Source: Rhododendron vialii
Taxonomy: Eukaryota; Streptophyta; Magnoliopsida; Ericales; Ericaceae
Assembly (NCBI RefSeq): GCF_030253575.1
Contig: NC_080559.1
Span: 26,810,501 to 26,874,500 of the forward strand
Direction of reading: 5' to 3'
Length of the DNA stretch: 64,000 bases
Position 1 is the first letter of the stretch; every line of letters starts with the position of its first letter. Below the pieces are notes generated by a model, which saw only the letters and a program-made list of their open reading frames with translations, did not search any database and was not told the origin of the DNA. Positions 36,019-47,105 of the stretch are shown here, in pieces. Position numbers and translations under genes: made by a program.

Positions 36019-38251
36019 TCAGCTACACGGTGGTTTCGAATAGTTATCATGCCATTAAGAGCTAATAGAATGAATATAGCACCCCATGATACACTCTTTG
36101 CCAAGAATTGAACTCGACCATGCCACAAGATAAAATACTTTGAGTAAAACAATTATCGAATTTGTTTTAAAAACTTAAGTTTCACAAAGTGCATAGCCCA
36201 AATAAAATCAATTTTTAATTTGTTGACAAAATCTACAATATAAGGATGATAAACCCCAAGAAAATTGTCAACACCAAGAAAATCAATTATTTCCATTATT
36301 GGTAACTTCTCAAGATTAGGCCCATATGCATCTTGTTTTTCTAATAAAGAGTGTAAGTAATCTATCTCGGCATCCATTTCTTTAGTAGTGAGAAGTTCAA
36401 AACTCAGAAGATCGGAAGAGACAACGTTAGATTCCATAGGCACTAACTTCTCAATTATAGGTTCATAAGCATCTTGCTTAGCTAGTAAAGAGTATAAATA
36501 ATCCACCTTCGCATCCATTTATTTAACGGTGAGAAATTTCTTTCTCGGATCATCACATAGAGGGGGATCCACATGAGGAGAACACTGGACATCAGGTTCA
36601 TCAATAGGCTTATTACTCCATTCAGACTCTGAGAAGCTATCACAATCTAAACTAACAGTTTCAACAAAGATATGCGGCTTAATTTCCTCTACATGGTATC
36701 TGAGTTAGAATCCTCAAAATTTTCAGTCAATGATAAGCACCCAATAATACATATTCTTGATACTTAAGTCATTAATTTTATCGTATTTACGTTTATAAAG
36801 TTAGTGTTTTATTAGATATTGCACGTAATGTGTGTTTTTAGTATTTTTCAGGTAATTCATGTGAATAATGGCATTTAAACGCCAAGAAATGCTCCGGGTG
36901 CAACCAAGTACCCAAGGCCACATGTCACCCCATTGTGGTACTCGAAAAGTCATAAAAAGATGGTTTGGAGGTTGTTCGGGACACCCAAGGTTCAAGAGAA
37001 TTGAAAGAGATATGAGGATTTTATCAAAGCAATTCATTTTCCAACCGAGGAAAAAATCATCATATCCTTTGATATACAAATCATTTTGGATCCAAACTAC
37101 TTGGGTTAGAAAGTAGACTCAACAAGCTTTCTAACGGTCCAAAGAACACCCATTCGAGTTTTGGAGTGTTCGGAGCGAGCCCACGAAATTCAGCCTTGAT
37201 GGCCTCGGTACCGATACCATAGCCGAGGAGGTATCGGTACCGAGTGGGTTAGCGGAAGCAGCTTAGTGATCTCGGTACCGATACCATATCAGAGGAGGTA
37301 TTGGTACCAAAGGGCCTTCGTAGCTAAATTCTATGGCATCTTTGGGATATTCTGTGTGCGAAATGAGGGCTTGTATAAATACCTCATTATGTCACAAGTA
37401 GGGTATGGAATAGAGTAACAATATTAGATTGCACTTTTTAGATCTAGAGATTTTCTTTCTTGTTGCTTACTCTTGCTCTTATTCTTGTTCTTCATTGTTC
37501 TTCATTTTTTTAGTTAAAAACTTGCATTTTCTGCCTTAGTTAATCTTGTTTTGTTATTTTTGTCTTCATTAAAGTTGTAGCTACACTCCCGATCTATAGT
37601 AATCTCAAGTTTATTTCAAGTTTCATTGATTAAATATGTCAGCTAGATTTTGTCTTGCTTTTATCTCTCTAGATATGAGTGAGTAGTCTTATAGGCTTGG
37701 TTATGGGGTGATTAGCACCTCATGGCTTGAGTTGATATTGTTTTTCTCATCATAAAGCTTCAATCTTTGGTTCGAAAATTGTGTTAGTTCGGATTTGTTT
37801 GTCAAAATTGCTAAGGTGTTAACCTCCTTGATCATGTTTAGGCAAGAGTATGCTACTTGCCACACATGATGCTTGGGGCTCTGTCGCTCAAGGCGTTTGC
37901 CAAATGAATTCTAGAACTCGCTCGGTATTCGAACCACAATTCTTTTGGATTGAGAACCTTAGTTGTATATCTCAAACCGAGTAGTAAAATGAGAAAAGTG
38001 GTTTGACTTGAGTCGTGGGTGTCAGGATCTCCTAGACCTAGCCTTTCGTTTTATTCTAGTTTAATCTTCATTCAATTTAGCTGTTTATTTTTCACCGCTT
38101 AAAGTAAAACAAAGTTGGTTGTCTAAAGGTCTAAGCCGTAACAAATATTCCCTTGGGTACGATACCCGGTCTTCCGGATTATTATGTTTATATCGACGTA
38201 TTAAACCCTACGCTTAGGGTGTTATTCCATTATATCGGAGACGACGAAGCA
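35805..38251. mobile_element. LTR-retroelement fossil (Ty3/Gypsy-like), copy 1
   Basis: A block of about 2.4 kb that is homologous to 46872-48849. It comprises a remnant of an element-encoded reading frame on the minus strand (about 36.15-36.65 kb, low-complexity acidic protein of the kind carried by Ty3/Gypsy-related plant elements) and a probable LTR (about 36731-38251) starting TGATAAGCACCC and ending in CGAAGCA. The LTR contains GGGTACGATACCCGGTCTTC, common in plant LTRs. The element is incomplete and broken in several places; no complete partner LTR or pol region is seen nearby. The many differences from the second copy indicate an old insertion. Confidence 0.65.
35984..36013. repeat. 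GA microsatellite inside LTR fossil copy 1
   Basis: About 30 bp of GA. The corresponding position of the second fossil copy (47030-47099) has about 70 bp, so the same locus differs in length between copies. Confidence 0.9.
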
Positions 38252-39060
38252 GTCAACTCACAAAATTGGAGTTTTTGGGCTAATTCATCAAGGTAATCCC
38301 AACCCTCATCAGCATTTTTATCCAAAAATTTATCATTGGACATAAAATCAACTTGATATGTCTTAGGATTTAAACCATGACAAAAGATAGTTAAAAGACT
38401 GCCAAGCTCACGATTAAAACTCGACCAAGAGAATACGGAACATTTAAATCGCTCCCAATATTGCGAAAAAGACTCATCATCTTGTTGATAGAAATGAGAT
38501 AGTTCTTGTAAAAGCATATGAGTCTCATATGAAGGAGTAGAAATTTTGAAAAATTGTTCAGTAATCTCTTGTCATGTCGATCCTGGACTCAAAGAATAAA
38601 ACCAATATTAAACACTATCACGCAAAGACACTGGGAATACTTATAAAAAAGCCCTTTCATCGCTAGCAAAAACTTTCTCAAAATCATCAACATGCGAAAA
38701 TGAATTTTCTAAGGCCAAGCCATAAAATATAGGAAGTGAAACTGAACAATCAAATTATTTTGCATACCCTCCATAACACCTTGCAAAATGGGCCATAGTA
38801 CCCCTTTGCTACACAGAGTAAATAGGCTAAATGGGCTATATCGCCGCCTCGTTCTCAAAGCAATTACGAAGAGTTAAGCCACCACCTCGGCTAATCAAAG
38901 CAAGCAACTAAAAGCAACTAAAGACAAACTCGATATTTAGTTTAGCTTCATTACGCCTTAAGTTATGATATGAAGATCGGTTAAAGGTATCCGCTACACT
39001 AAATATGAGCTACCAAACATAAACTACTAAACCTAAAGTAGAGCGGGATACTTATAGTGG
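38252..39060 (-). mobile_element. Retroelement gag fossil
   Basis: Minus-strand sequence resembling the capsid region of Ty3/Gypsy-type gag proteins: LQELSHFYQQDDESFSQYWE is the typical retrotransposon gag motif, and LPIFYG with SHVDDFEKV is recognisable further upstream. It is fragmentary and broken. It adjoins the LTR of copy 1, but relative orientation and membership of the same element are not settled. Confidence 0.65.
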
Positions 39061-39070
39061 TTTGTTGAAC

Positions 39071-41640
39071 TGTAATGCCCCGATTTTCGGACACGTTAAT
39101 TAAATCATTTTCAACTGATTTAATAATTCATAAAATTAATATATAAGAAATGAAATTTTATTAAACAGAGTTTAGCAGCGGAAACCTCAAATACCAGATT
39201 AAAACCTACTTAATTATCTTATAAGCAACAAAATGAAATAGAGTTTGACAAATGTGATAACACTTATGAAAATTTAAATAAAAGTACGTCAAATTAACAG
39301 AGCTTCTAAAGGTGTGGCCTCCAAGACTCAACAAACTCTCCTTCCTTAGCTGAGAGGTCTTTACTCTGATACGGATCGTCTTACAGCAGATTTTGCTCTT
39401 CGATCTCTTGATTACCTAGCATGAAACGCCAGCCCAACGGCACTATAATGAGTTTTGAAACTCAGTAAATAATCTCAACCCTACTAATTCCTTACCTTAC
39501 AATTAACAGATCAATAATATAATAATTCACGTGAGGTACAGGATAATAGCACATTGTTCTTTTCTTTACTATCCATCAACTTACATGAAATCTAAGGATC
39601 CTCTCCACAAGGTTATTTCCTCCCACATCCACCAACTCTGACCGTCCCATGGAATAACTCTCCCATTATTTGTTCTGCACCAAGGTTCTAAGCGAATACT
39701 ACTAAATTATGTACTTAGTCTGGATTCGCCTACAACCATAATAAGGAAACAGCTCACCATGACAACTTAACATTAGGGGTCGCACTATCTCATTGCCAGG
39801 ATCCTTTAACGTCTCCCAACTCTACACACTGGGTACTTTACCATACCCCTAACCTACACACTGGGTACTGCACCGTATTCAGAGATCCTTTACCGTGTCT
39901 CAAAATACTATACCCGAAGTCCTTTACCGTCCTTCACACACACATTGGGTACTGTACCGCATTTAGGATCCTTTACCGTATCCCAAATCCTGTACCCGGA
40001 GTCCTTTACCGTCCTCTACACACTCTGAGTACTTTACCGTACTCGGGGTCCTTTATCGTTCCCCAACTCAACTAAAGGTATTTTACCGTACCAGGGTCCT
40101 TTACCGGCGTCCAACATCCTCAATCAACTTTACCATTTTTACCATTTACTTATCCACGTCTATGTGTTCACTATTCGAAACCACCCATGAACTTAAATCC
40201 ATTCTAACACGTACAACATAATACAATCAATCAACAGCTCAATTCATAACATGATACATTTCAATGAGATAAAAAGTACATACCAAATAATATTGTGCGA
40301 ATGAGTAAACACGTAGTGTATTATGATTGAACCGATGCATTTACGTTTATTCAATGAACGAGAAATTTCATTGAAACAAATAGATCAATAATTTTCTTAA
40401 CATTTAAATATACATGTGTACGGGGTACAAATTCTTTGAAACTATAAAATATAATTATCTTCTTTCATAATTGTAGATTAAAATTTTTATTTTCATTTAT
40501 TATGAATCAGTAAATCAAAGAAGATTTGTTATAGGCCGAAACATTACACTAGATAATTAGGAGGACTAAAGTGTTATTTTATCAAAAACATTTCAAAACC
40601 ATCATATATATTCACCGTTCATGGCCGAAACAAAACAGGGGAATTCCGAATTTCGGTCGTGCGATGTTGGGATCGATTTCTTCTGCTCTGAAACATTGAA
40701 CACCAATATGTAAATACTTAATATATTTAGGAGAAAGTAGAGGAGCGATTATTCTACCTTTAATCCAGACAAAACGATTCGGTGGAGTCCGGTGGGTTTT
40801 CGTTTGGCGGCGAAAGATCTGTATTCTAGCAGTAACTTTGGACTGGAATAACTTGACCAAACCTCTGCCGTTTTGGACGATTCTTGTGTCTAACACGAAG
40901 ACCTTAAAATTCTCTACAATTTTTGTGAAGAAGTCTAAGCCTGAAAACCACTCTAAGTAGTAGAAAAATTAAAGTTTAGAAGGATCGCTAAATCTGCCTG
41001 GAAAACAAGATCCGAGAATTTTACAGAACTTTGAATGGCGATAACTCTATCAATTGTTGACCGTTTTGGACGATTCTTGGGTTGGAATCAAATCTCTTGA
41101 CCCCCTCTAAAACATTTGTGAAGAAACTCAGGCCTAAAAATAACATCAACAAGGAAGAAATATGCCATGAACAGAGGTACGTGATTTGGACGAAAATGGA
41201 GTTTGGATTAAAGATTTGATGATATGAATGCATGGGATGATTTTCCCACCTTCTCACATACCAGATTCTTCTCCTTTTTCCCTTGCTGACTGCGTAGTGC
41301 ATTTTCTCTCAGCCAAAAAAAAAAAATAGGACGAGGAGATGGGTTTGTTATTCGTAGAGAAATGGAAGGGAGATGGGAGTGTGAGACGATAAGAGTGGAG
41401 GTGATGGAGTGTGGAAGGGAAGTAAGAGAGAGGAATTCGGGAGAGATAAGGGAAAGGGAAAACAAATTTGCAGAACACTTTCACATTCTAGTTGCAGCCG
41501 AAGGGAATGACATAGTAAAGACGCAATATGTAGTTCTGCGTGAAGCGAAACCAAAAAACCAAAACAGAAAAATACAGAAAAGAAATACCCGAAAGGTTTT
41601 ACATGTTCATAGTTTGCAGTGGACAAAGAGGAATTACTGA
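39071..41640. mobile_element. Probable solo LTR or LTR fragment, Ty3/Gypsy chromovirus-like
   Basis: Starts TGTAATGCCCCGATTTTCGG, close to the TGTAACGCCCC start of many plant Ty3/Gypsy LTRs, and runs through about 2.5 kb without genes. It contains an array of short CTTTACCGT-type repeats. The right end is not clear and may lie anywhere between 41.3 and 41.64 kb, just before the 3' side of the HSP70 gene. No internal region is present. Confidence 0.4.
39785..40125. repeat. Array of degenerate CTTTACCGT repeats
   Basis: About a dozen copies of CCTTTACCGT or ACTTTACCGTAC alternate with GGGTACT and CACACTGGGTA segments at irregular spacing of roughly 25-45 bp, within the presumed LTR. Confidence 0.75.
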
Positions 41641-41701
41641 AATCCTAAAGCTTTTTTTTGATCGGCATTACTGAAATCCTCAAGCTGAAGATTGGAACAT
41701 C

Positions 41702-44248
41702 TTAATCAAGCTCCACAATATTGTGGCAAATGCCCTCCAACTCCTTCATTTTATCCTCAAACTCCTCCCTCTCAGCGAGCTGGTTCTCATCCAACCACTG
41801 AATTGCCTGCTCAAGCGCCGCTTTAATCTTCCTCTTGTTAGCCCGAGAAATCTTCGCGCCATTCTTCTTATCGTTAATAGCGCTCCTCATGTTATAAGCG
41901 TAATTCTCCAACGCGTTCTTCGCCTTGTTTTTCTTCTTGTGCTCCTCGTCTTCCAACTTGTACTTCGCAGCCTCCTGCACCATTTTCTCAATCTCCTCCT
42001 TAGACAACCTACCCTTATCGTTGGTGATCGTCATCTTCTGCATCTGTCCCATAGTTTTGTCCTCTGCAGACACATTCAGAATACCATTCTCATCAATGTC
42101 AAAACAGACATTGAACTTCTGGACGCCCCTAGGAGCCGGAGGAAATCCAGTCACTGTGAATTGGCCCAACAAGTTGTTGTCTTTGGATAGCGTGCTTTCC
42201 CCCTCATAGACTCGAAACAAAGCATTGGTTTGGTTATCCTTGCTAGTTTGCCGAACCTGCTCTTTCTTCGTTGGAATCTTCGTGTTTTTTGGAATGAAAA
42301 CCTTCGTAACCCCCCTAGAGTCATTCAAACCAAGGGAAAGCGGAATGACCTCCAACACCAGTACTAAATCCTGAACCTTCTCAATCCGCTCCCCACTCAA
42401 AATCGCTGCTTGAACCGCAGCACCATAAGCCACAGCCTCATCAGGGTTAATGTTTTTGCAAAGCTCCTTCCCATTGAAGAAATCCTGCAGCAATTGCCGG
42501 ACCTTTGGAATCCTAGTGGACCCACCAACAAGAACGACTTCATCGACATTGCTCTTGTCAATTTTTGCATCCTTCAAACACTCCTCCACTGGCTCCATAC
42601 ACTTCCTGAACAAATCAATGTTCAGCTCCTCGAACCTGGCCCGAGAAACCCTCGAGAAAAAATCAATGCCCTCGTATAACGCATCAATCTCAATCGTCGT
42701 TTGAGCTGTCGACGAAAGAGTCCTCTTTGCCCTTTCACAAGAAGTCCTCAACCTCCTCAAAGCTCTTGGGTTCCCACTAATATCCTTCTCGTGCTTCCTC
42801 TTGAATTCCTGAACAAAATGGTTCACCATTCTGTTATCGAAATCCTCACCCCCCAAATGGGTATCCCCACCCGTAGCTTTAACCTCGAATTTACCCTCTT
42901 CCATGGTTAATACAGAGACGTCGAATGTTCCACCCCCGAGATCGAATATGAGCACCTTTTTCTCACCGGTGCTACTGGTTTTGTTATCGAGACCATAAGC
43001 AATGGCGGCTGCAGTTGGCTCATTGATTATCCGCATGACGTGGAGGCCGGCAATGGCCCCGGCTTCTTTGGTGGCTTGTCTTTGAGAATTGTTGAAGTGG
43101 GCAGGAACGGTGATGACGGCGTTTTTGATGGTGGTGCCGAGGTAATCCTCTGCGATTTCTCTCATTTTTACGAGGACCATTGAGGAGATTTCTTCGGCGG
43201 AGAATTGTTTCTCTTCATACTTGTATGTCACTCCAATCATTGGTTTGTCGTCTTGACCGGGTGTGACTTTGAATGGCCATGACTTGGTGTCACTCTGAAC
43301 TGTGGCGTCGTTGTACCTTCTTCCGATTAGACGTTTCGCATCTGGAACAACCAAAATTCCAAAAACCAATAGCAAACTAGGTAGAGATATGTGTTAAATA
43401 TATGAAAGGGTACAACAATGTAGAAAAGAGATACAAAACACAATTATATTGTACGAATTTATGCTGCTAGTTTAGACACTTTTACAAAAGGAAAACACAT
43501 TCAATACAGGCTACAAACAAGCTGAAGCAGTAGTAGTGTAGTACTGATGTAGGAAGGGCGTCTGAGGCAAGGTTTTAGATCACATGAACCAAAACTCCAT
43601 AACCACTCTCTGTACCGGCCTCAAATCTCTCCCATGTTTACACTACTTCACTCCCAGTCCAGACCCAAATTCTCCACCTAAATGTCCAACTCTTCGTTAA
43701 TCATTAAAGTACAAATATTAATACACTTTCACAAATATCAATGCACTTTTGCGAATATCAATGCTACTTTTATCTATTATCCTCCAAATAATCACAAGAT
43801 TAAGACAGGAAAGGATTTCTCCCTAATAGCTAGTATAATCTGTGTAAAACGACATGCATAACTAGAGGCTCTAAGATGTTGCGGGCATTAAAAAGCGCTG
43901 ATTATTTGGCAGATTAATGAAGAAATAACAACACTGTAAAACACACAAGGCATAGAAGCATGCAATAGAATCAACAAAAGAAATTCCTTGTACTTGGATA
44001 AAAACAGCACAATTTTTTAGCGCTTAGACCATACCGAAAATAGTGTTAGTTGCGTTCACGGCAACTTGATTCTTCGCAGCATCGCCGGTCAAACGCTCTG
44101 TATCTGTGAAGGCAACGTAAGATGGCGTCGTCCTATTCCCTTGATCATTTGCTATAATCTCAATGCGTTGATGCTGCCAAACGGCCACGCAGGAGTAAGT
44201 CGTTCCAAGATCTATCCCGATCGCAGGTCCTTGTCCTTTTCCAGCCAT
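41702..44248 (-). CDS. HSP70: Divergent cytosolic HSP70, two exons, no EEVD tail
   Basis: Exon 1 is 44035-44248 and exon 2 is 41702-43341, giving 617 residues. The intron sits at the codon-72 aspartate of [13 protein letters not shown], the usual place in plant HSP70 genes. The ATPase domain is well kept: [39 protein letters not shown] and [13 protein letters not shown] are all visible. The substrate-binding half has diverged: [20 protein letters not shown] replaces the common LETAGGVMTVL version, and the VFSTYSDNQPG segment has become [11 protein letters not shown]. The protein stops at CHNIVELD, about 30-35 residues short of canonical cytosolic members, without the GP-rich linker and EEVD motif that binds TPR co-chaperones. 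Family role is ATP-dependent folding; co-chaperone use is probably altered. It may be a specialised paralogue. Confidence 0.93.
43342..44034 (-). other. HSP70 intron
   Basis: A 693-bp intron bounded by GTATGG and TTCCAG on the minus strand. AT-rich, with no recognised element; a TATTAATACACTTTCACAAA-type stretch near 43715 is repeated imperfectly next to itself. Confidence 0.6.
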
Positions 44249-44410
44249 TTTTTTCCTCGATAACCAAATGAAAATTATTGACAATATTACGGGAACTGAT
44301 CAAACAAATACAATAGTAGAATGCTCAAGAGAGAAAATAGTTGCACTTGAGCTTTATGAAGTAAACGGGGTAGTGTAGAATGAGGGGTGGAAACCGTCGA
44401 ACAGAACAGC

Positions 44411-44418
44411 CTTTTATA
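44411..44418 (-). promoter_or_regulatory. TATA box of the HSP70 gene
   Basis: Minus-strand TATAAAAG lies about 165 bp upstream of the start codon. I searched for a canonical heat-shock element (alternating GAA and TTC with 2-base gaps) within about 60 bp upstream and found only imperfect arrangements such as GAATAGCTTC. Confidence 0.6.
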
Positions 44419-44487
44419 GGGAAGCTATTCTGTCGAGATATTTTTACGGCATGCGTTGATCGAAGAGTCTATTTGAGTTTGGGAAAT

Positions 44488-44593
44488 GATTTTGTCACTC
44501 CCTTTTTTTGTTAACGCCACTTTCCCTGCAAGTGTATTTGGTGCAATACACTTGCAGGGAGGAGGCATTAACAAAAAGGAGAGTGACAAAATC
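44488..44593. mobile_element. Compact MITE, copy 2 of the family at 4829-5090
   Basis: A 106-bp hairpin. GATTTTGTCACTCCCTTTTT at the left matches its inverse at the right (AAAAAGGAGAGTGACAAAATC), and the central arms CCTGCAAGTGTATT and AATACACTTGCAGG meet across GGTGC. It lies about 70 bp upstream of the HSP70 TATA box. Confidence 0.8.
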
Positions 44594-44690
44594 AACAGCC
44601 TTGCGTTTCTAGGTCAAAGTCTTTGAAGTCATTCAAGAAGTCATTGAGTCGATCTAACAATCTATTTAAGTTCCTACGTGTTCTATTTAA

Positions 44691-46081
44691 ATTCAAAATA
44701 AATTATTCCCGAAGAAGATTACAGAATTAATCCAATATAAGAATAGAATACTCCGACTATTGAATTACCGGAATTTGATTTCTCGCAATCAAATTCCTTT
44801 TCCCACCAAAGATTACAAATTTACAAGCATCCTAACTGAGCTAAAAAAAACTCTTTCCTGCCTTAGTTTTGTGCTTCTTTTTCTTCTTCTTTTTTTTTTT
44901 TTCATTTCGTAAAATTGCAGTTCTTTGATTTTTTTTTTTTTCTTTTCCTTTTGATCAGTTGTGGTTCTTCGTAAATTAACTTTACTTTATTCTTTTCAAT
45001 TAAAAAACTGCAAGTATCTGTTGGAAATTGGTAATCTTAATTCAGAAGAAACAAGCAACTTCCTAATTAAGGAAGTTAAATGGCTTTTTGAATGACTTTG
45101 ACCGCTATCATATACATTGGTAATTTGGAATCTAATTAATCCATCGATGATTGCAGAGATGGACGACTTGGAACGTGCACTACAACCCTACCTATAGTGT
45201 ATCACCGCATTACAGGTCCCCAAATCCTTCTTCTTCTTTTTTTCAGTCCAAGAAATTTTTTTACCTTCGTTTCAAACAGAATTCTCCCTCTCTTTGAAGA
45301 GTTTGAAGGGTAATGATTTCACGTTGTACAGCCGTATGGAATAAACGAAACGAACTCTCTGATCCATCTCTCATCGATGTTTTTTTTATGCACTTCGTGG
45401 ATCTTTGCAAAAGATTAGTAGAAGAAAACACAAACAAAAACCTAATCTTGTACCTCTAGGGGAATCAGAATGTGATCTCATATTTTGATGTTTTCCGCGT
45501 TTGGAATTAACAAGAATAGAAATGTGATTTCTAACAACATATTTAATTAGGTATCATACTCCCAAAACTACACCCGAGATCCTCTGTACCAAGAAATTGG
45601 TGTACCAAAATATTTTGATTCCCCAAAGTAATGGCCGAAAATGCACCAGTACAAAGAATTTCGGTACAAAGGATTTGATTCTTGAAACTAAGTAGAAATC
45701 TGATCCCTTTGAAAAGGAAATGGTGGATATGAGAATCCTAAATTTCTGGCTCAATCCACACAAAAAAGGAAAATTTTGAGTTTAAAAAAATTCAAAATAA
45801 ATTATTCCCGAAGAAGATTACAGAATTACTCCAACGTAAGAATAGAATTACAGGAATTTGATTTCTCGCAATCAAATTCCTATTCTCACCAAAAATTACA
45901 AATTTACAAGCATCCTAACTGAGCTAAAAAAAAACTCTTTCCTGCCTTCTTCCTTAGGAAGTTGCTTGTTTCTTCTTAATTAAGATTACCAATTTCCAAC
46001 AGATACTTGCAGTTTTTTAATTGAGAAAAGAATAAAGTAAATTTAATTTACGAAGGACCACAACTGATCAAAAGGAAAAAG
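44691..46081. repeat. Compound repeat: direct block A and inverted block B
   Basis: Block A (44691-44864, around AATTATTCCCGAAGAAGATT) recurs directly at 45790-45948. Block B (44943-45077, around TTTTGATCAGTTGTGGTTCT) recurs in inverted orientation at 45950-46081, directly after the second A. The two A-B units therefore differ only by inversion of B. No coding content is seen. Confidence 0.75.
45083..45690 (+). repeat. Block C, copy 1
   Basis: About 600 bp homologous to 49458-50012 in the same orientation. It includes a 48-codon frame starting at 45315 that matches the frame at 49689 (CTAVWNKRNELSD versus FTAVWNKQNELSD). Most base differences between the two frames change the amino acid, so there is no sign of selection on a protein. 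The last part (about 45560-45690, around AATGGCCGAAAATGCACC) also resembles 63298-63440. Confidence 0.7.
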
Positions 46082-46568
46082 AAAACAAATCAAAGAACCG
46101 CAACTGTACGAGTAAAAAAGAAGAAGAAAAAGAACCACAAGAGGTCATTCCATTTTTTAAAAAGTATCTTTTTCAAAAAGAAGGTAAATTTTAAAGTCAA
46201 CAATCATGTATTTATGCAAATAATTTTTCTATCAATATGGATCTTATTTGATAGATCTCATTAAGATATTTTAAACGGTGCAAAAAATTTTGAAAATTTA
46301 TTTTTCATTTTCGTTATATTTAAGTTTGAAATTACGTTCTTTTTAAAAAAAAAGATTTTTAAAAAAAAAGATTTTTGAAGAAAGCTTTTTTTTTATAAAA
46401 AGATTTTTAGAGAAAGCGGAACGTTCCCCTAGACAATCCCCACTTTGCTTCTTTCTTGATACTTTCCTTTTACTTTCTTCTTTTCCCAGCACCTCCCTCT
46501 GCTCATCTTCTTTCTTTTTCTTCTTTTCCCTTTTTCTTAGCCACGCCCATGCTTGAGTACTACTACTT
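46082..46568. other. Intergenic, nothing recognised
   Basis: AT-rich, with A runs near 46330-46400. The short stretch ATATGGATCTTATTTGATAG near 46238 resembles 33237. No gene. Confidence 0.5.
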
Positions 46569-46772
46569 GCACCGACGGTTTCCGCAGGGAAACCGTACCG
46601 ACGGCCACGCGTGTACACGAAAAAAAAATGTTCGGATCAAGCACCTTACACACCTCGGATGCCGTTGATTCCCGCGTAGGCCCCCTCGTTTTTTTTTTTT
46701 AAAATTTTTGGACGGCTCGGATCGGCCGTCCGGTGGCCGTCGGTACGGTTTCCCTGCGGAAACCGTCGGTGC
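46569..46772. mobile_element. MITE with 39-bp perfect inverted repeats containing nested palindromes
   Basis: The ends (46569-46607 and 46734-46772) are perfect inverted copies beginning GCACCGACGG. Each arm itself contains a smaller palindrome, GGTTTCCGCAGGGAAACC, so each end could form its own hairpin. The centre carries GATCAAGCACCTTACACACC, reminiscent of the inner arms of the elements at 8582 and 33679. 204 bp, no coding capacity. Confidence 0.8.
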
Positions 46773-46871
46773 AGATATCTTTTCCGCCCATGCTTAGGGC
46801 TCTTGAACGTCTCACTCGCCCCGACTTAGGCCCAAACCACCGAGACAAATGACATTAGAACCACCGGCTCG

Positions 46872-47027
46872 TGTTAGCCCAACCCAAAAGTAAAACACAA
46901 CCAAATATTCACGCGAATACATGTGTACTACTTTTCTCCCCGCATCTCGCTGAAGGCGCTGCAGAGCAAGTCATACAACATTTTAAGCTTGAAACGGGTG
47001 GCTATAGCAGACCATCAAAAGAGAAAA

Positions 47028-47105
<78 letters not shown>

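Noticed and set aside
39785-40125. CRISPR-like array
   Set aside because: Units are short, degenerate and irregularly spaced inside an LTR-like sequence of a plant genome.
41723-42190. 155-codon plus-strand frame
   Set aside because: It is the antisense shadow of the HSP70 coding sequence, whose frame is unambiguous.
44411-44480. Heat-shock element upstream of HSP70
   Set aside because: Only isolated GAA and TTC triplets with wrong spacing were found, so heat induction cannot be claimed.
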